DNA of 64,000 bases from Alphaproteobacteria bacterium (GTDB taxonomy: Bacteria > Pseudomonadota > Alphaproteobacteria > RF32 > CAG-239), in NCBI GenBank assembly GCA_900767645.1, contig CAAFZY010000005.1, positions 1 to 64,000 on the forward strand, written 5' to 3'. The translations under genes were made by a program, and so were the position numbers. A model generated the notes under the pieces. The model did no database searches. It was not told the DNA's origin and saw only the letters and a list, made by a program, of their open reading frames with translations. How positions within the stretch are numbered: the stretch's first letter is position 1; every line of letters begins with the position of its first letter. Of the stretch, positions 43,488 to 53,000 are shown piece after piece.

Positions 43488-44282
43488 TTAGGCTTCATTA
43501 CCGGCAAGCTCGCCTTTGAGGAGCAAAAATTCAGGTGTTTTAGCGCCGAAATTTTTGTAACGATTCATTAAAGCGACCGCCTCTTCATCGATTTCAGGAA
43601 CGGCAAAGCCTGATTTTTCTTTTGTCGGCTCGGCTTTTTTGCTTTCGGTTGCGGGTTCTGGAGCAGAAGCCTCATCTTCTTTGGTGCGGTCGACTTTGAT
43701 TTCAGCCGGAGTTTTCAAGATTTTATCCAAAATATCTTGAGTTTCTTTAGAGCGGCGATTGGTAAACACAATGTTTTGCTTATCGGCCGGAAGTAAGTCT
43801 AAAATTTTTTCAAGACTGGCCAGTTGGTGCTTCTTTTTAATCAGGTTAATATCGTCAACCACCAAAATATTGACCGCAGAAAGGTCGATTTTGCCTTCAG
43901 CGGCAATTTCAAGCAACAAATCAGGCGCGGCAATAATAACGTTGGCTTCGGAATTAACATCATCAGAGTTTTCAGACAATGCCTGTTCGCTGAACTCGTG
44001 ATATTTGTTAAATATGGCCAAACGGTCGGAAACTTTAACCGCTTGCGCCGAATCAGCGGTGATGATTAAAATGTTTTGACCCTGCCGGCGAGAAATTATA
44101 TCAATCAACGGAAAAACATATGAGCAGGTTTTGCCGCAGCGCCCCGGCGCAATGGTGAAAATGTCTTTTCCTTCCAAAACAGAGGGAATGACATCGTTCT
44201 GAACGGTGGTCGGGCGTTTTATGCCCATTTCTTCAATGGCGCGAATGGTTTGTTCGCTTAAACCTAAATCTTTAAAAGTCAT
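43488..44282 (-). CDS. Degenerate single-domain DEAD-box protein
   Basis: The 264-residue protein starts like a DEAD-box helicase: TFKDLGLSEQTIRAIEEMGIKRPTTVQ is the Q-motif region. Motif I reads APGRCGKT (normally AxTGSGKT), motif II reads VVDDIN instead of DEAD, and the motif III position reads FTNRRS instead of SAT. The whole second RecA domain (motifs IV-VI) is missing, replaced by about 70 residues of Glu/Lys/Pro-rich sequence. ATP-driven unwinding is unlikely; an RNA-binding or regulatory role is inference. The reading frame is intact and has its own spacing, so it does not look like a fresh pseudogene. Confidence 0.75.
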   Translation of the reverse strand: MTFKDLGLSEQTIRAIEEMGIKRPTTVQNDVIPSVLEGKDIFTIAPGRCGKTCSYVFPLIDIISRRQGQNILIITADSAQAVKVSDRLAIFNKYHEFSEQALSENSDDVNSEANVIIAAPDLLLEIAAEGKIDLSAVNILVVDDINLIKKKHQLASLEKILDLLPADKQNIVFTNRRSKETQDILDKILKTPAEIKVDRTKEDEASAPEPATESKKAEPTKEKSGFAVPEIDEEAVALMNRYKNFGAKTPEFLLLKGELAGNEA

Positions 44283-44474
44283 GGTATACCTTAAAATATT
44301 GATTAAAATTAGTGTGATAGTATAACTTTTGCGTTTTAAGTCAAGGGAGATGTTAAAAAATTAAACAAATTAAAGGTTTTTTAACAAAGGTGCGGATATG
44401 CTCCGTGGTGAATGTATTGCAAAGTCTTTATTTTAAGAAAGATATATATCTTGCACTTATGACTAAAGATAGGC

Positions 44475-44503
44475 TTGTTTAGAGGGCTGTTTTGCAGTAT
44501 AGT
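44475..44503 (+). promoter_or_regulatory. Predicted promoter of the pilin-like gene
   Basis: TTGTTT (44475-44480), 17-bp spacer, TATAGT (44498-44503), 40 bp before the pilin start. The rest of the 260-bp gap upstream (44283-44474) holds no gene or clear structure. Confidence 0.45.
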
Positions 44504-44542
44504 TTAACTTGTAAACAAGAATATTTTTTAGGGGAAAATATT

Positions 44543-45196
44543 ATGAAACACATTAATGAAAACGGTCGTTCCATGGTTGAAATGCTCGGCGTGCTTGCTA
44601 TTATCGGCGTTTTGTCAGTAGGCGGTATTGCTGGTTATTCAAAAGCTATGAACAAATATAAAATCAACAAAACTACCGATCAGGTTTCAATGCTCGTTGC
44701 TAACCTTCGTACTTTGTTCTCTTCACAGGGTAACTATGCCGGTTTGACCAATGCTCAAGCTAAAAAATTCGGTGTTGTTCCGAATGATATGTACACTTCA
44801 GTATCAGGTGACAGTATTAAAAACGCTTTCGGCGGCGATGTTACTATTGCTGCTGATAAAGCAAGAAACGGCGATGCCAGCAGCAATGAAGCTTTCACCA
44901 TCAGATATGACGGTTTGTCTTCAGAAGCTTGCGTTACTGTTTCTACCGGTGACTGGGGTTCAGGTCAGGCTTCCGGCTTGATTGCTCTCGGTGCAGGTGA
45001 AACAGCAACTTTGACTACTGCAATGATGACCGCTTTAATGACAGATGGCGGAACTCCGGCAGCTGCTGCTAAAGTAGTTACAGCGCAACCTGGTGATGCC
45101 AACGTTCCGACTCCGATTACCGTAAGCCAAGCTGTTGCCGCTTGTGATGGTGGCTCTAACAACTCTTCTTACTCTGTAATGTGGAAGTACTACTAA
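44543..45196 (+). CDS. Type IV pilin-like protein (class III / IVb-like prepilin)
   Basis: The 217-residue protein starts with a short leader and pilin helix: MKHINENG then RSMVEMLGVLAIIGVLSVGG. Cleavage after Gly8 would leave an N-terminal Arg with the conserved Glu at mature position 5, as in type IV pilins. The globular part (about residues 60-217) has two Cys (SEACVTV, AACDGG) that could form the C-terminal disulfide loop of IVb pilins, and is Gly/Ala/Thr-rich. The ribosome site is AGGGGAAAATATT. It is isolated from assembly genes; the peptidase at 963-1664 could process it. The gene is followed by a strong terminator. Confidence 0.85.
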   Translation: MKHINENGRSMVEMLGVLAIIGVLSVGGIAGYSKAMNKYKINKTTDQVSMLVANLRTLFSSQGNYAGLTNAQAKKFGVVPNDMYTSVSGDSIKNAFGGDVTIAADKARNGDASSNEAFTIRYDGLSSEACVTVSTGDWGSGQASGLIALGAGETATLTTAMMTALMTDGGTPAAAAKVVTAQPGDANVPTPITVSQAVAACDGGSNNSSYSVMWKYY

Positions 45197-45220
45197 TCTT
45201 ATAGGTTTGTATGTAAGTAC

Positions 45221-45254
45221 AAAAAGGCTCTTGCTTAACGGCAAGAGCCTTTTA
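45221..45254 (+). terminator. Terminator after the pilin-like gene
   Basis: AAAAAGGCTCTTGC, loop, GCAAGAGCCTTTT: perfect stem with T-tract, 25 bp past the pilin stop. Confidence 0.88.
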
Positions 45255-45296
45255 ATTTGTCTGAATTTGCATAGAGGCAGATGTTGAGGCAAAATA

Positions 45297-45319
45297 AAAC
45301 CGCTCAGATGAGCGGTTTT
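45297..45319 (-). terminator. Terminator after aspS
   Basis: AAAACCGCT, loop, AGCGGTTTT: symmetrical stem with T-tract on the minus strand, 19 bp past the aspS stop. Confidence 0.8.
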
Positions 45320-45337
45320 ATAAGTTTTTGATAACGG

Positions 45338-47104
45338 TTATTTTTCATCTAAATCAAGCTTAATGTGCAATTCTTTAAGCTGTTTTTCAGTGACAGTGTT
45401 GGGCGCCTGCATCATTAAGTCTTGCGCTTTGCCGTTGAGCGGAAAGATAATTACGTCGCGGATAATCGGCTCGTCAAGCAGGAGCATAACCGTGCGGTCA
45501 ATTCCCGGAGCGCCGCCGGCGTGCGGAGGAGCGCCGTATTTAAAGGCATTAATCATGCCGCCGAACTTGTTATCAACCACGCTGTGGTCATAACCGGCGA
45601 TTTCAAACGCTTTGTACATAATTTCAGGCTTGTGGTTGCGAACCGCGCCGGAAGCAAGCTCAACCCCGTTGCAAACCATATCGTATTGATAAGCCAAAAT
45701 TTCAAGCGGGTGCTTGTTTTGCAAAGCGTCCATACCGCCTTGCGGCATAGAGAACGGATTGTGCGAAAATTCAATTTCGCCGGTTTCGTCATTTTCTTCA
45801 TACATCGGAAAATCAACAATCCAGCAGAGTTTGAACGAGTTGTAGTCAAACAGGCCTAATTCTTCACCGATTTTGTTGCGAAGTTTGCCGGCAAATTTGT
45901 TCAAAACTTTTTCGGCGCCGCCCGTAAAGATAACCGCGTCGCCTTCGTTTACTCCGTATAAGGCTTTGAGCTCGGCCATTTTTTCAGCTGAAAAATATTT
46001 GGCAATGCCTTTAGGACCGTTTGCGGAAAGGGCAACATAAGCAATTCCGCCCATGTTTTCTTCTTTGGCGTAAGCGTCAAGCTTGTCAAAGAATGAGCGG
46101 GGTTTGTCACCTGCTTTGGGCGCAAAAATGGCGCGGATTTTTTCACCGGCGATAACTTTGGAATCGTAAACGCCGAAGCCGGAGTTGTAAAAGAACGAGG
46201 TTGCGTCTTGAATAATAAGCGGGTTGCGCAAGTCAGGCTTATCGGAGCCGTATTTTAACATTGACTCTTTAAACGGAATGCGGATAAACGGAGCCTGATC
46301 AACTTTTTTGCCGCCCGAAAATTTGTTAAAAATGCCGCCCATGGTGTGTTCTAAAACTTTAAACACATCTTCCTGAGTGGCAAAAGACATTTCCATATCA
46401 AGCTGATAAAATTCGCCGGGGCTGCGGTCAGCGCGCGGGTCTTCATCGCGGAAACAGGGAGCAATTTGAAAATAACGGTCAAAGCCCGAAACCATAAGCA
46501 ACTGCTTAAACTGTTGCGGGGCTTGCGGCAGAGCGTAAAACTTGCCGGGGTTAATACGTGACGGAACCAAAAAGTCACGCGCGCCTTCAGGAGATGACGC
46601 GGTTAAAATCGGGGTTTGATATTCGGTAAAGCCTTGTTCGGTCATTAAGCGGCGCATTTCAGCAATAACCTTGGAGCGCAAAATAATGTTGTTGTGAATG
46701 CGTTCTTTGCGCAAGTCAAGAAAACGATACTTTAAGCGCAGTTCTTCCGGCGCGTCGTCTTCGCCGAAAACCTGAATCGGCAAAACATCGGCTTCAGAAT
46801 ATACGGTTAAGGCTGATACTTTAACTTCAATATCGCCGGTCGGCATATTTTTGTTGACGCTTTCGCGGGCAACAACGTCGCCCTCAAAGCCGACAACGCT
46901 TTCAACCCTGATGTTTTCAATTTTTTCAAACAAATCGGAAGAAGAATCCACCACACATTGGGTTAAACCGTAATGATCTCGTAAATCAACAAAGCACAGG
47001 TTGCCTAAGTTGCGTTTACGATGTATCCAGCCGGCGAGCTTAACTTTTTTGCCGACATCGGAACTGCGGAGCTCTCCGCAAGTGTGAGTGCGGTATTCGT
47101 TCAT
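45338..47104 (-). CDS. aspS: Aspartyl-tRNA synthetase
   Basis: The 588-residue class II enzyme charges tRNA-Asp (or Asp/Asn). The OB-fold anticodon domain is at the N-terminus ([25 protein letters not shown] in part), class II motif 2 in [19 protein letters not shown], the bacterial GAD insertion in the middle and motif 3 in [23 protein letters not shown] (in part). Length is that of the bacterial type. Confidence 0.97.
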   Translation of the reverse strand: MNEYRTHTCGELRSSDVGKKVKLAGWIHRKRNLGNLCFVDLRDHYGLTQCVVDSSSDLFEKIENIRVESVVGFEGDVVARESVNKNMPTGDIEVKVSALTVYSEADVLPIQVFGEDDAPEELRLKYRFLDLRKERIHNNIILRSKVIAEMRRLMTEQGFTEYQTPILTASSPEGARDFLVPSRINPGKFYALPQAPQQFKQLLMVSGFDRYFQIAPCFRDEDPRADRSPGEFYQLDMEMSFATQEDVFKVLEHTMGGIFNKFSGGKKVDQAPFIRIPFKESMLKYGSDKPDLRNPLIIQDATSFFYNSGFGVYDSKVIAGEKIRAIFAPKAGDKPRSFFDKLDAYAKEENMGGIAYVALSANGPKGIAKYFSAEKMAELKALYGVNEGDAVIFTGGAEKVLNKFAGKLRNKIGEELGLFDYNSFKLCWIVDFPMYEENDETGEIEFSHNPFSMPQGGMDALQNKHPLEILAYQYDMVCNGVELASGAVRNHKPEIMYKAFEIAGYDHSVVDNKFGGMINAFKYGAPPHAGGAPGIDRTVMLLLDEPIIRDVIIFPLNGKAQDLMMQAPNTVTEKQLKELHIKLDLDEK

Positions 47105-47236
47105 TTTTTCCTCAATAAAATGTTAAAACAACTTTTTCAGTTGTAGAGCTCTTTTCAGATAAAAGCAACAATAAAATTAAAAAAATATTAAGCAATCGGA
47201 ACTATCTTGAAAAAGAAGGTATTAAAAGGAAAAACA

Positions 47237-48409
47237 ATGCAAATAATTGAAAATCAGGCAGAGCTTGAAAGCTTGTGCCAAGTGCTGAAGAAACAAAAAT
47301 TTGTTACCATAGATTCGGAATTTGTGCGCGAAAAAACATATTTTTCAAAATTGTGCTTGCTGCAAGTGGGCTGGATTGACGATGCAGCCATTATCGACCC
47401 GTTGGCAAAGGGGCTTAATTTGGAGCCGTTTTTTGCCATTATGCAGGATAAAAATATTTTAAAAGTTTTTCATTCCGGACGGCAGGATATTGAAATTTTT
47501 TATAATTTAAGCGGAAAAATTCCGCAGCCGGTGTTTGATACCCAAATTGCCGCCATGGTGTGCGGGTTCGGCGCCTCGGTCAGTTACAGCACGTTGGTGG
47601 CGGAAGTTACTCAGGTAGAGCTTGACAAGTCAAGTCGCCTTACCGATTGGAGCAAGCGTCCGCTTGATGTTAAGCAACTGGAATATGCCTTGCGTGACGT
47701 TACGTATTTAATTCCGTGCTATTTGTTTTTGGATAAATACTTAAAAGAACATAACCGTGAAGAATGGATAAAAGAAGAAACCGAAGCTTTATGCGATGTC
47801 GAAATTTATAAGCCCGACCCTGAAAACGCATGGCTTAAAATAAGGCACTCGGTGCACAGCGCGCAGTTTTTGGCGGTGCTGAAGGAGCTGGCGGCGTGGC
47901 GTGAGCGTCGGGCGGTTAAGTTTAACACTCCGCGCCATACCATTATAAAAGATGATATTTTGGTTAATGTGGCAGCGGTGGCGCCCAAAACGGAAGCTGA
48001 TTTGTTTAAGGTGCGTAATTTGCCGCAAGATGTACAAAAAGGTAAGCTCGGGCGCGAGATTCTTGAGGTGGTAAACAAGGCTTTGGATATGCCGTTCAGC
48101 TCGGAGTTGCAAAAAATTGACCGCGCGCGGCAGGTGCATATTCCGCCGGCGGCAAGCGCTTTAATTGAGGTTTTAAAACTTTTGCTTAAAATTAAAAGCG
48201 AGCAAGAGGGCGTGGTGGCGCATTTAATAGCCTCAGAGCAAGATTTGCGCGATATTGCCTGCGGTAACAACGACAAGACTAATCCGGCGCTGAAAGGCTG
48301 GAGATATGAGGTTTTCGGCAAAACGGCGCTGTTGTTTCGCAAAGGTAAGGCGAGCATTAAATATGACACCGGCATTAAGGATATTGTGATTGCCGAAGCG
48401 GTCGATTGA
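47237..48409 (+). CDS. rnd: Ribonuclease D
   Basis: The 390-residue 3' exonuclease matures tRNAs and other RNAs. DEDD residues are in FVTIDSEFVREKTYF, VFHSGRQDIEIFYNL and LEYALRDVTYL; two HRDC-type domains follow (LKELAAWRERRAVKFNTPRHTII). The ATG after AAAAGGAAAAACA is chosen over one 10 codons upstream. Confidence 0.94.
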   Translation: MQIIENQAELESLCQVLKKQKFVTIDSEFVREKTYFSKLCLLQVGWIDDAAIIDPLAKGLNLEPFFAIMQDKNILKVFHSGRQDIEIFYNLSGKIPQPVFDTQIAAMVCGFGASVSYSTLVAEVTQVELDKSSRLTDWSKRPLDVKQLEYALRDVTYLIPCYLFLDKYLKEHNREEWIKEETEALCDVEIYKPDPENAWLKIRHSVHSAQFLAVLKELAAWRERRAVKFNTPRHTIIKDDILVNVAAVAPKTEADLFKVRNLPQDVQKGKLGREILEVVNKALDMPFSSELQKIDRARQVHIPPAASALIEVLKLLLKIKSEQEGVVAHLIASEQDLRDIACGNNDKTNPALKGWRYEVFGKTALLFRKGKASIKYDTGIKDIVIAEAVD

Positions 48410-48429
48410 TAATTTATGTCAAATTTTTG

Positions 48430-48458
48430 TTGATTTTTATAAAAAGATTCGCTACTGT
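48430..48458 (+). promoter_or_regulatory. Predicted promoter of the orphan gene at 48488
   Basis: TTGATT (48430-48435), 17-bp spacer, TACTGT (48453-48458). The leader after it is ATTAACAG then an AT-rich stretch reaching the ATG, with no Shine-Dalgarno. Confidence 0.5.
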
Positions 48459-48487
48459 ATTAACAGAAACCAAATTTTTTAAATATT

Positions 48488-48895
48488 ATGAATACAGTAG
48501 TGTTTATAAGCGCATGCGTTGCGCTTTTGATTATCGCCATTGTCGCATATATTCGTTACAAACTGGAGAGGAAGCAAATTTCAGATGAAGAACGTATGCG
48601 TCGCTACAATGAGGATTATATCAGAGAGCTGGTTGCGGCAACTGAAGATGCAAGCGTGGAAGATTATCCGCATCAGGGTGATGTGCTTCCGTCCGGTCGT
48701 CCGTTTCCGAGTGATGAATTTTTGTATAACATCACGAGGGAAGAGCTGGAAACCTTCACTTACATGGACTATGGCTGGCTTTATAATCGAGTTTGCCGGA
48801 ACTGGTATATGTCCGAAGAAGATCCGGAGAGGCAAAAACGTTGGCTTTATGTCTTGACCAAGCTGAACGAGGCTTTTGTTGATATGTTTGACTAG
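48488..48895 (+). CDS. Orphan membrane-anchored protein (135 aa)
   Basis: The protein has one N-terminal membrane helix (VVFISACVALLIIAIVAYI) and a soluble acidic/aromatic part (EDYPHQGDVLPSGRPF, FTYMDYGWLYNRVCRNWYMSEEDPERQKRW in part). I recognise no family. It is a stand-alone gene with its own promoter and terminator and lacks a Shine-Dalgarno. A frame reading from 48540 in another phase is a shadow. Confidence 0.6.
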   Translation: MNTVVFISACVALLIIAIVAYIRYKLERKQISDEERMRRYNEDYIRELVAATEDASVEDYPHQGDVLPSGRPFPSDEFLYNITREELETFTYMDYGWLYNRVCRNWYMSEEDPERQKRWLYVLTKLNEAFVDMFD

Positions 48896-48901
48896 TTACA
48901 G

Positions 48902-48938
48902 AATCCCTGACTGTTACCTCAGGTAACCTCAGGGATTT
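48902..48938 (+). terminator. Nested-stem terminator
   Basis: AATCCCTGA pairs with TCAGGGATT, enclosing an inner stem GTTACCT/AGGTAAC, followed by TTTT. It ends the orphan gene at 48488-48895. Confidence 0.85.
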
Positions 48939-48971
48939 TTAATAAGACTGTTAACATTAAAACATTATGTT

Positions 48972-49502
48972 ATGAACCAAGAGGTTAAGGTTGTTAATTC
49001 GTTAAAAGCGCCTTCTGAACTTGTTCGTTACAAGATTGCTCAATTGAACCGAATGGAGAATAATCTTCCGCGTTCAAAAGCGCTACGTTTGGCTAAAAGA
49101 ATTCGCCCGATTATGTCCGCCGCATCAATTGACAAACTGCGGCTTGGGTTACACGGTAAACCTGACGGCACAAAATTTTGGGTCGAAGGCGGCGGAATTT
49201 TTTACACCAGCTACATTAAGTGCGCCGTTCCGTTGGCAAAGGCGGAAAACTTGGAAAAAGTGACGGAAATTGTTACGTATCACGGGTGCGCGTCTTGCGG
49301 CAATATTGTGCCGTCGGTGTATGAAGTGTTAGCGCAAATTCCGGAAAACCTCAGAGATACGGTAACCGCGTTTGAGCTTTATGCCGATGCCGATTCGTGT
49401 TTTGATGTGTATAATTCCGAGCTTGACAGGCACGTGCTTAATTGCATTTTGTACCGCGGTGATGTTCCGCTCAATGTGGCTTTAAAGCCGGTTATGTGGT
49501 GA
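48972..49502 (+). CDS. Orphan soluble protein (176 aa)
   Basis: The protein begins MNQEVKVVNSLKAPSELVRY and contains NLPRSKALRLAKRIRPIMS, a central Gly-rich strand region (KFWVEGGGIFYTSY) and a CxxC pair in YHGCASCGNIVPSVYE, which may bind metal. No signal peptide, no recognised family. The leader (ACTGTTAACATTAAAACATTATGTT) has no Shine-Dalgarno and resembles that of the gene at 48488; quoted here only as evidence of similarity in its first half. Confidence 0.6.
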   Translation: MNQEVKVVNSLKAPSELVRYKIAQLNRMENNLPRSKALRLAKRIRPIMSAASIDKLRLGLHGKPDGTKFWVEGGGIFYTSYIKCAVPLAKAENLEKVTEIVTYHGCASCGNIVPSVYEVLAQIPENLRDTVTAFELYADADSCFDVYNSELDRHVLNCILYRGDVPLNVALKPVMW

Positions 49503-49518
49503 CAATCGCGTAATTGTT

Positions 49519-49549
49519 ACTCCCGATAGTTTGCACTATCGGGAGTTTT
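49519..49549 (+). terminator. Terminator after the orphan gene at 48972
   Basis: ACTCCCGATAGT, loop TTGC, ACTATCGGGAGT, then TTTT: perfect 12-bp stem. Confidence 0.9.
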
Positions 49550-49661
49550 GCTTTTAAATTAACCTAATGGTCAGATTAAAAACTTTGTTATCATATTTAT
49601 ATTGTTTTTGCCTTGAGTGTTAAGCATAAAGGTTTGGTTAATTTGTTTGAAAGGAAACAAT

Positions 49662-49820
49662 ATGAAACAGAGTTATGACAATAAAAAGTCGGGTGCCGCA
49701 TGGAAAACCGTTAAAAATGCATCGTCAGGTAAAAATTGCGGCTGCGGTTGCAATAATATGAATGATGATGACGATGATGAAACGGTTGAAATTGAAACCG
49801 CGGAATGGACTTCAAAATAA
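49662..49820 (+). CDS. Small Cys- and Asp-rich peptide (52 aa)
   Basis: The peptide MKQSYDNKKSGAAWK continues to a compact cysteine cluster NCGCGCNN, an acidic run MNDDDDDETVEIE and ends TAEWTSK. The start follows AAAGGAAACAAT. No membrane helix or leader peptidase site is evident. Metal binding is plausible from the Cys and Asp clusters; a RiPP precursor is possible in principle, but no maturation genes are nearby. Confidence 0.55.
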   Translation: MKQSYDNKKSGAAWKTVKNASSGKNCGCGCNNMNDDDDDETVEIETAEWTSK

Positions 49821-49837
49821 ATAAACCTTCTTTTTTT

Positions 49838-49881
49838 GTAATAAACCGTTTTCTGAAATGTAATAAATCGTTTTCTGAAAA
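49838..49881. repeat. 22-bp tandem duplication
   Basis: Two adjacent copies of GTAATAAA(C/T)CGTTTTCTGAAA differ at two or so positions. The second copy's CGTTTTCTGAAAACG is also a short palindrome. Lies downstream of the small Cys-rich peptide gene. Confidence 0.75.
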
Positions 49882-49892
49882 CGGAGAGCAAA

Positions 49893-49923
49893 ATCCCGAA
49901 GATTGCGAGGCAATTTTCGGGAT
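49893..49923 (+). terminator. Probable terminator
   Basis: ATCCCGAAGATTG, loop, CAATTTTCGGGAT (one G-U pair), then an AT-rich tail. Likely ends the transcript of the small peptide gene. Confidence 0.6.
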
Positions 49924-50021
49924 AATTCTTTATCGGGTAGTAATTTTTTATTAAGCTTTTAGTGTTTTAATAGACTAAAATGAAAAATATTATAACGGTG
50001 TAACGCGATTGTTATGGCGGT

Positions 50022-53000
50022 ATGTGTATGCTCAAATTTTTTTATAAAAAAACAATTGCTTTAATTTTAAGCAATATTTTAATATCGGCAACTGCCGTTA
50101 GTTCGGCGCAGGCATATATGAGGCCGCTTTCTCCGTATAATTTTAATGAAATGTATAAAATGGCGGCGCGCGGCGATGTGGCTTCGTTGCATAAGGCAAT
50201 TAGTCGCGGATTAAACATTAATGCTATGGATGCAAACGGCGACACCGGCGTTTGTGTGGCGGTAAAGCGACGCGATGCCAAAGCTTACAACACCTTCAGA
50301 GCTGTCGGCGCTTCAGGTTCTCCGCATTGCCGATGGAATATTTCGCATTGGGACAGTTTTATTGATTCAGCACCGGTACGAGCCGGTGCCAAATGGCGCA
50401 GCGCCGATTATACAATGCCGGTTTATGCCGGTGCCGCTGAAAAATCTAATATGTGGTGGTGGATAGGCGGCGCGGCTGCACTTGGCGGCGGTGCGGCGCT
50501 TGCTTTAGGCGGCGGTGGCGGCGGAGGAGGCAGTGATAATAAGCCGAAGCCTGCCATTTGCGATACGACGGAATACCCGATAACCGGCAGTTGTCCTGAT
50601 AACGGGGTTTGCGGTCAATGCGTCGATTCGGCGGGCACGCATTATAAATTAAACTCGTGTAATGACGGTTATACCTTAAGCAATGATAAAAAATCTTGTA
50701 TACAAAATCAAAACCCGACGACATGCGATACGACGGAATATCCGATAAGCGGAAGTTGTCCGGATAACGGGGTCTGCGGTCAATGTGTCGATTCAACGGG
50801 CGCGCATTATAAATTAAATTCGTGCAATGTCGGCTATATTATGGCGGAAGACGGAAAATCATGCGCGCAAAAGCAGCTTGAACCTTGCGATACCGCGGTT
50901 TATACGATGACTTCATGTCCGGATAAAGCTTATTGCGGAGATTGTACCGATTCAAACGGAAAATATTACAAATTTAACGGTTGTCAGAGCGGCTACTTTG
51001 TGGGAGCAGACGGACAATCATGTGTGGAAACACCGGAACAAGTAATCTGTAATACCGCGGTTTATAACTTAACCGGATGTCCGGAGGGAGCGCTTTGTTC
51101 GCCGTGTACAGATACAACCGGCACCTATTATAAATTTACGGGGTGTTTGGGAGGATATACCCAAAAACCTAACGAAGAAACTTGTGTTAAAGTCACGGAA
51201 AGCTCAGATTCTGATGTTGCCAATGATAAAATTTTGGTTATTGATGAGAATAATAAAGTCAGTGACGGCGATACCAAAATTATCGGGTTTTCAAATGCCG
51301 ACAGTCCAAACTCAAATTTGTTTAACGCTAAAACCAAAGACGCTTTAATAACAATTGACGCGGTTAATAATACCACATTTAAGAATCATGATTTGGTGGG
51401 ACTCGGTCCGATTAATGCGGGCAGTGTGCAAACGGTTAATGCATATGATGGCAAAACCGGCGACATTGTTATCAAAACCTATTACGGCACACACAGTATA
51501 TACGGCATATACGGAAGCGGCACTTTGTATAATTCATTGAACGGGGTGGGTAATATTGAGATTAACTCACAGGGGGAACAGCTTAACAGCGGCACGCAAA
51601 TAAGCGGTATGCATTCATATGATTCCGACAAGTATTTATATAACGCTTTCGGCGGCACCGGAAAAATTACCATTAAGGTGGCGGCAGGTTATATTAACGG
51701 TATGAAAGGGGTTAATTTAATTAATGCTTATAATGGCGGTAACGGCGAGATAAATATAACCTCGAAAGCCAGAGATGTTGTGCGTGACGGTTATATTCGC
51801 GGCATGGCTTTCAGCTCAAACAACGGCGGTTTGGTTGCCAATGCTTATGCAAATGATGATTCGGTAACAACCGGTACAATTACTATTAATAATACGGACA
51901 GTAGAGAAGCCAAAGGAATCAGCGGTGGCAAAAGCTTGATTGATTGGGATTTGAGTTATCGTAATATGCTGATATACAACGCGTACGGAAAAAACAGCAC
52001 CGGTAAAATTATAATCAACGGGCCGGGCGCCGGTATTGCGGTTGGTTATACAGACAATCAGGTTTATAACGGAGCCAACGGCGGTTACGGTTATATTGAA
52101 ATCAGCAGCGACAGCGGAGCTTATTATTCCGGTAATATTGGCGGAATTTTTTTATATAATAGCAGTAATTACGGATATAACGGCAGCAGCGGCGGCACCG
52201 GTGAAATTAAAATTTCATTTCCGAACACGATTTATGACCAATATGATGATAAAAAAATCATATACGGAATATATGGAGCGATAGACAACGGCTCACCGGA
52301 CGGAGGCAAGGGCATAATAGACATTAATGTGGCGGATAATGAGGCGATTGGCGTATATGGCGGCGGTAACTATAAAGATTCAAGCATTAAAGTTGTAAGC
52401 AAAACAAATTCCGGAACGGTAAAAGGTATAAGCAATGTGCGACATGTGCAGAGTGGCAATACGACCGAAATTAAAGAAAGTTTTGCCAGCTCTTATGTGA
52501 ACCATAATAACGGGACAGTGACGGTGGAAGCAAAAGGAGCTAATGCAACCGGATACGGTATTTATTCAAAAGGAGTTAACGCGGTTAATGATGTTTTGGG
52601 TAAAATCAGCGTTTCAAGCACAGATTCCGGTAATGCTTATGGTATACGTACCGAAGCCGGTAAGGTGATTAATAACGGAACGATAACTGTTTCTTCAGAA
52701 AGCGGCAACGCGTATGGTATTTGGGCTCGCGGCGGCAGTGTCGAAAATAATGGCAGTATTACGGTAAATGCGCCTACAGGGCGAGCCTACGGCATTTGCG
52801 CTCTTGGGGGCGCGACGGTTATAAATCGCGGAGAAATTATATTAAACAATACGCCATGTGAGGGCGTCTGCGACGGTTCTGTTGCCAATGGCAATTATAT
52901 TAAGTTTGATGATTATTCTACGTTAAGTAACGCTTCATTAATTTCAGCCGCCGGTGCGCTTGATTTTGATGCCATGGGCGGGCGGGTGATGCTTGCGGAA

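Noticed and set aside
45422..45859. 145-residue plus-strand frame
   Set aside because: Antisense to aspS; translation looks like a reverse-strand shadow.
47806..48375. 189-residue minus-strand frame
   Set aside because: Antisense to ribonuclease D, which has intact catalytic motifs; no start signal.
49662..49820. RiPP/bacteriocin precursor
   Set aside because: The Cys cluster is suggestive, but no leader motif, modification enzyme or exporter gene is close by.
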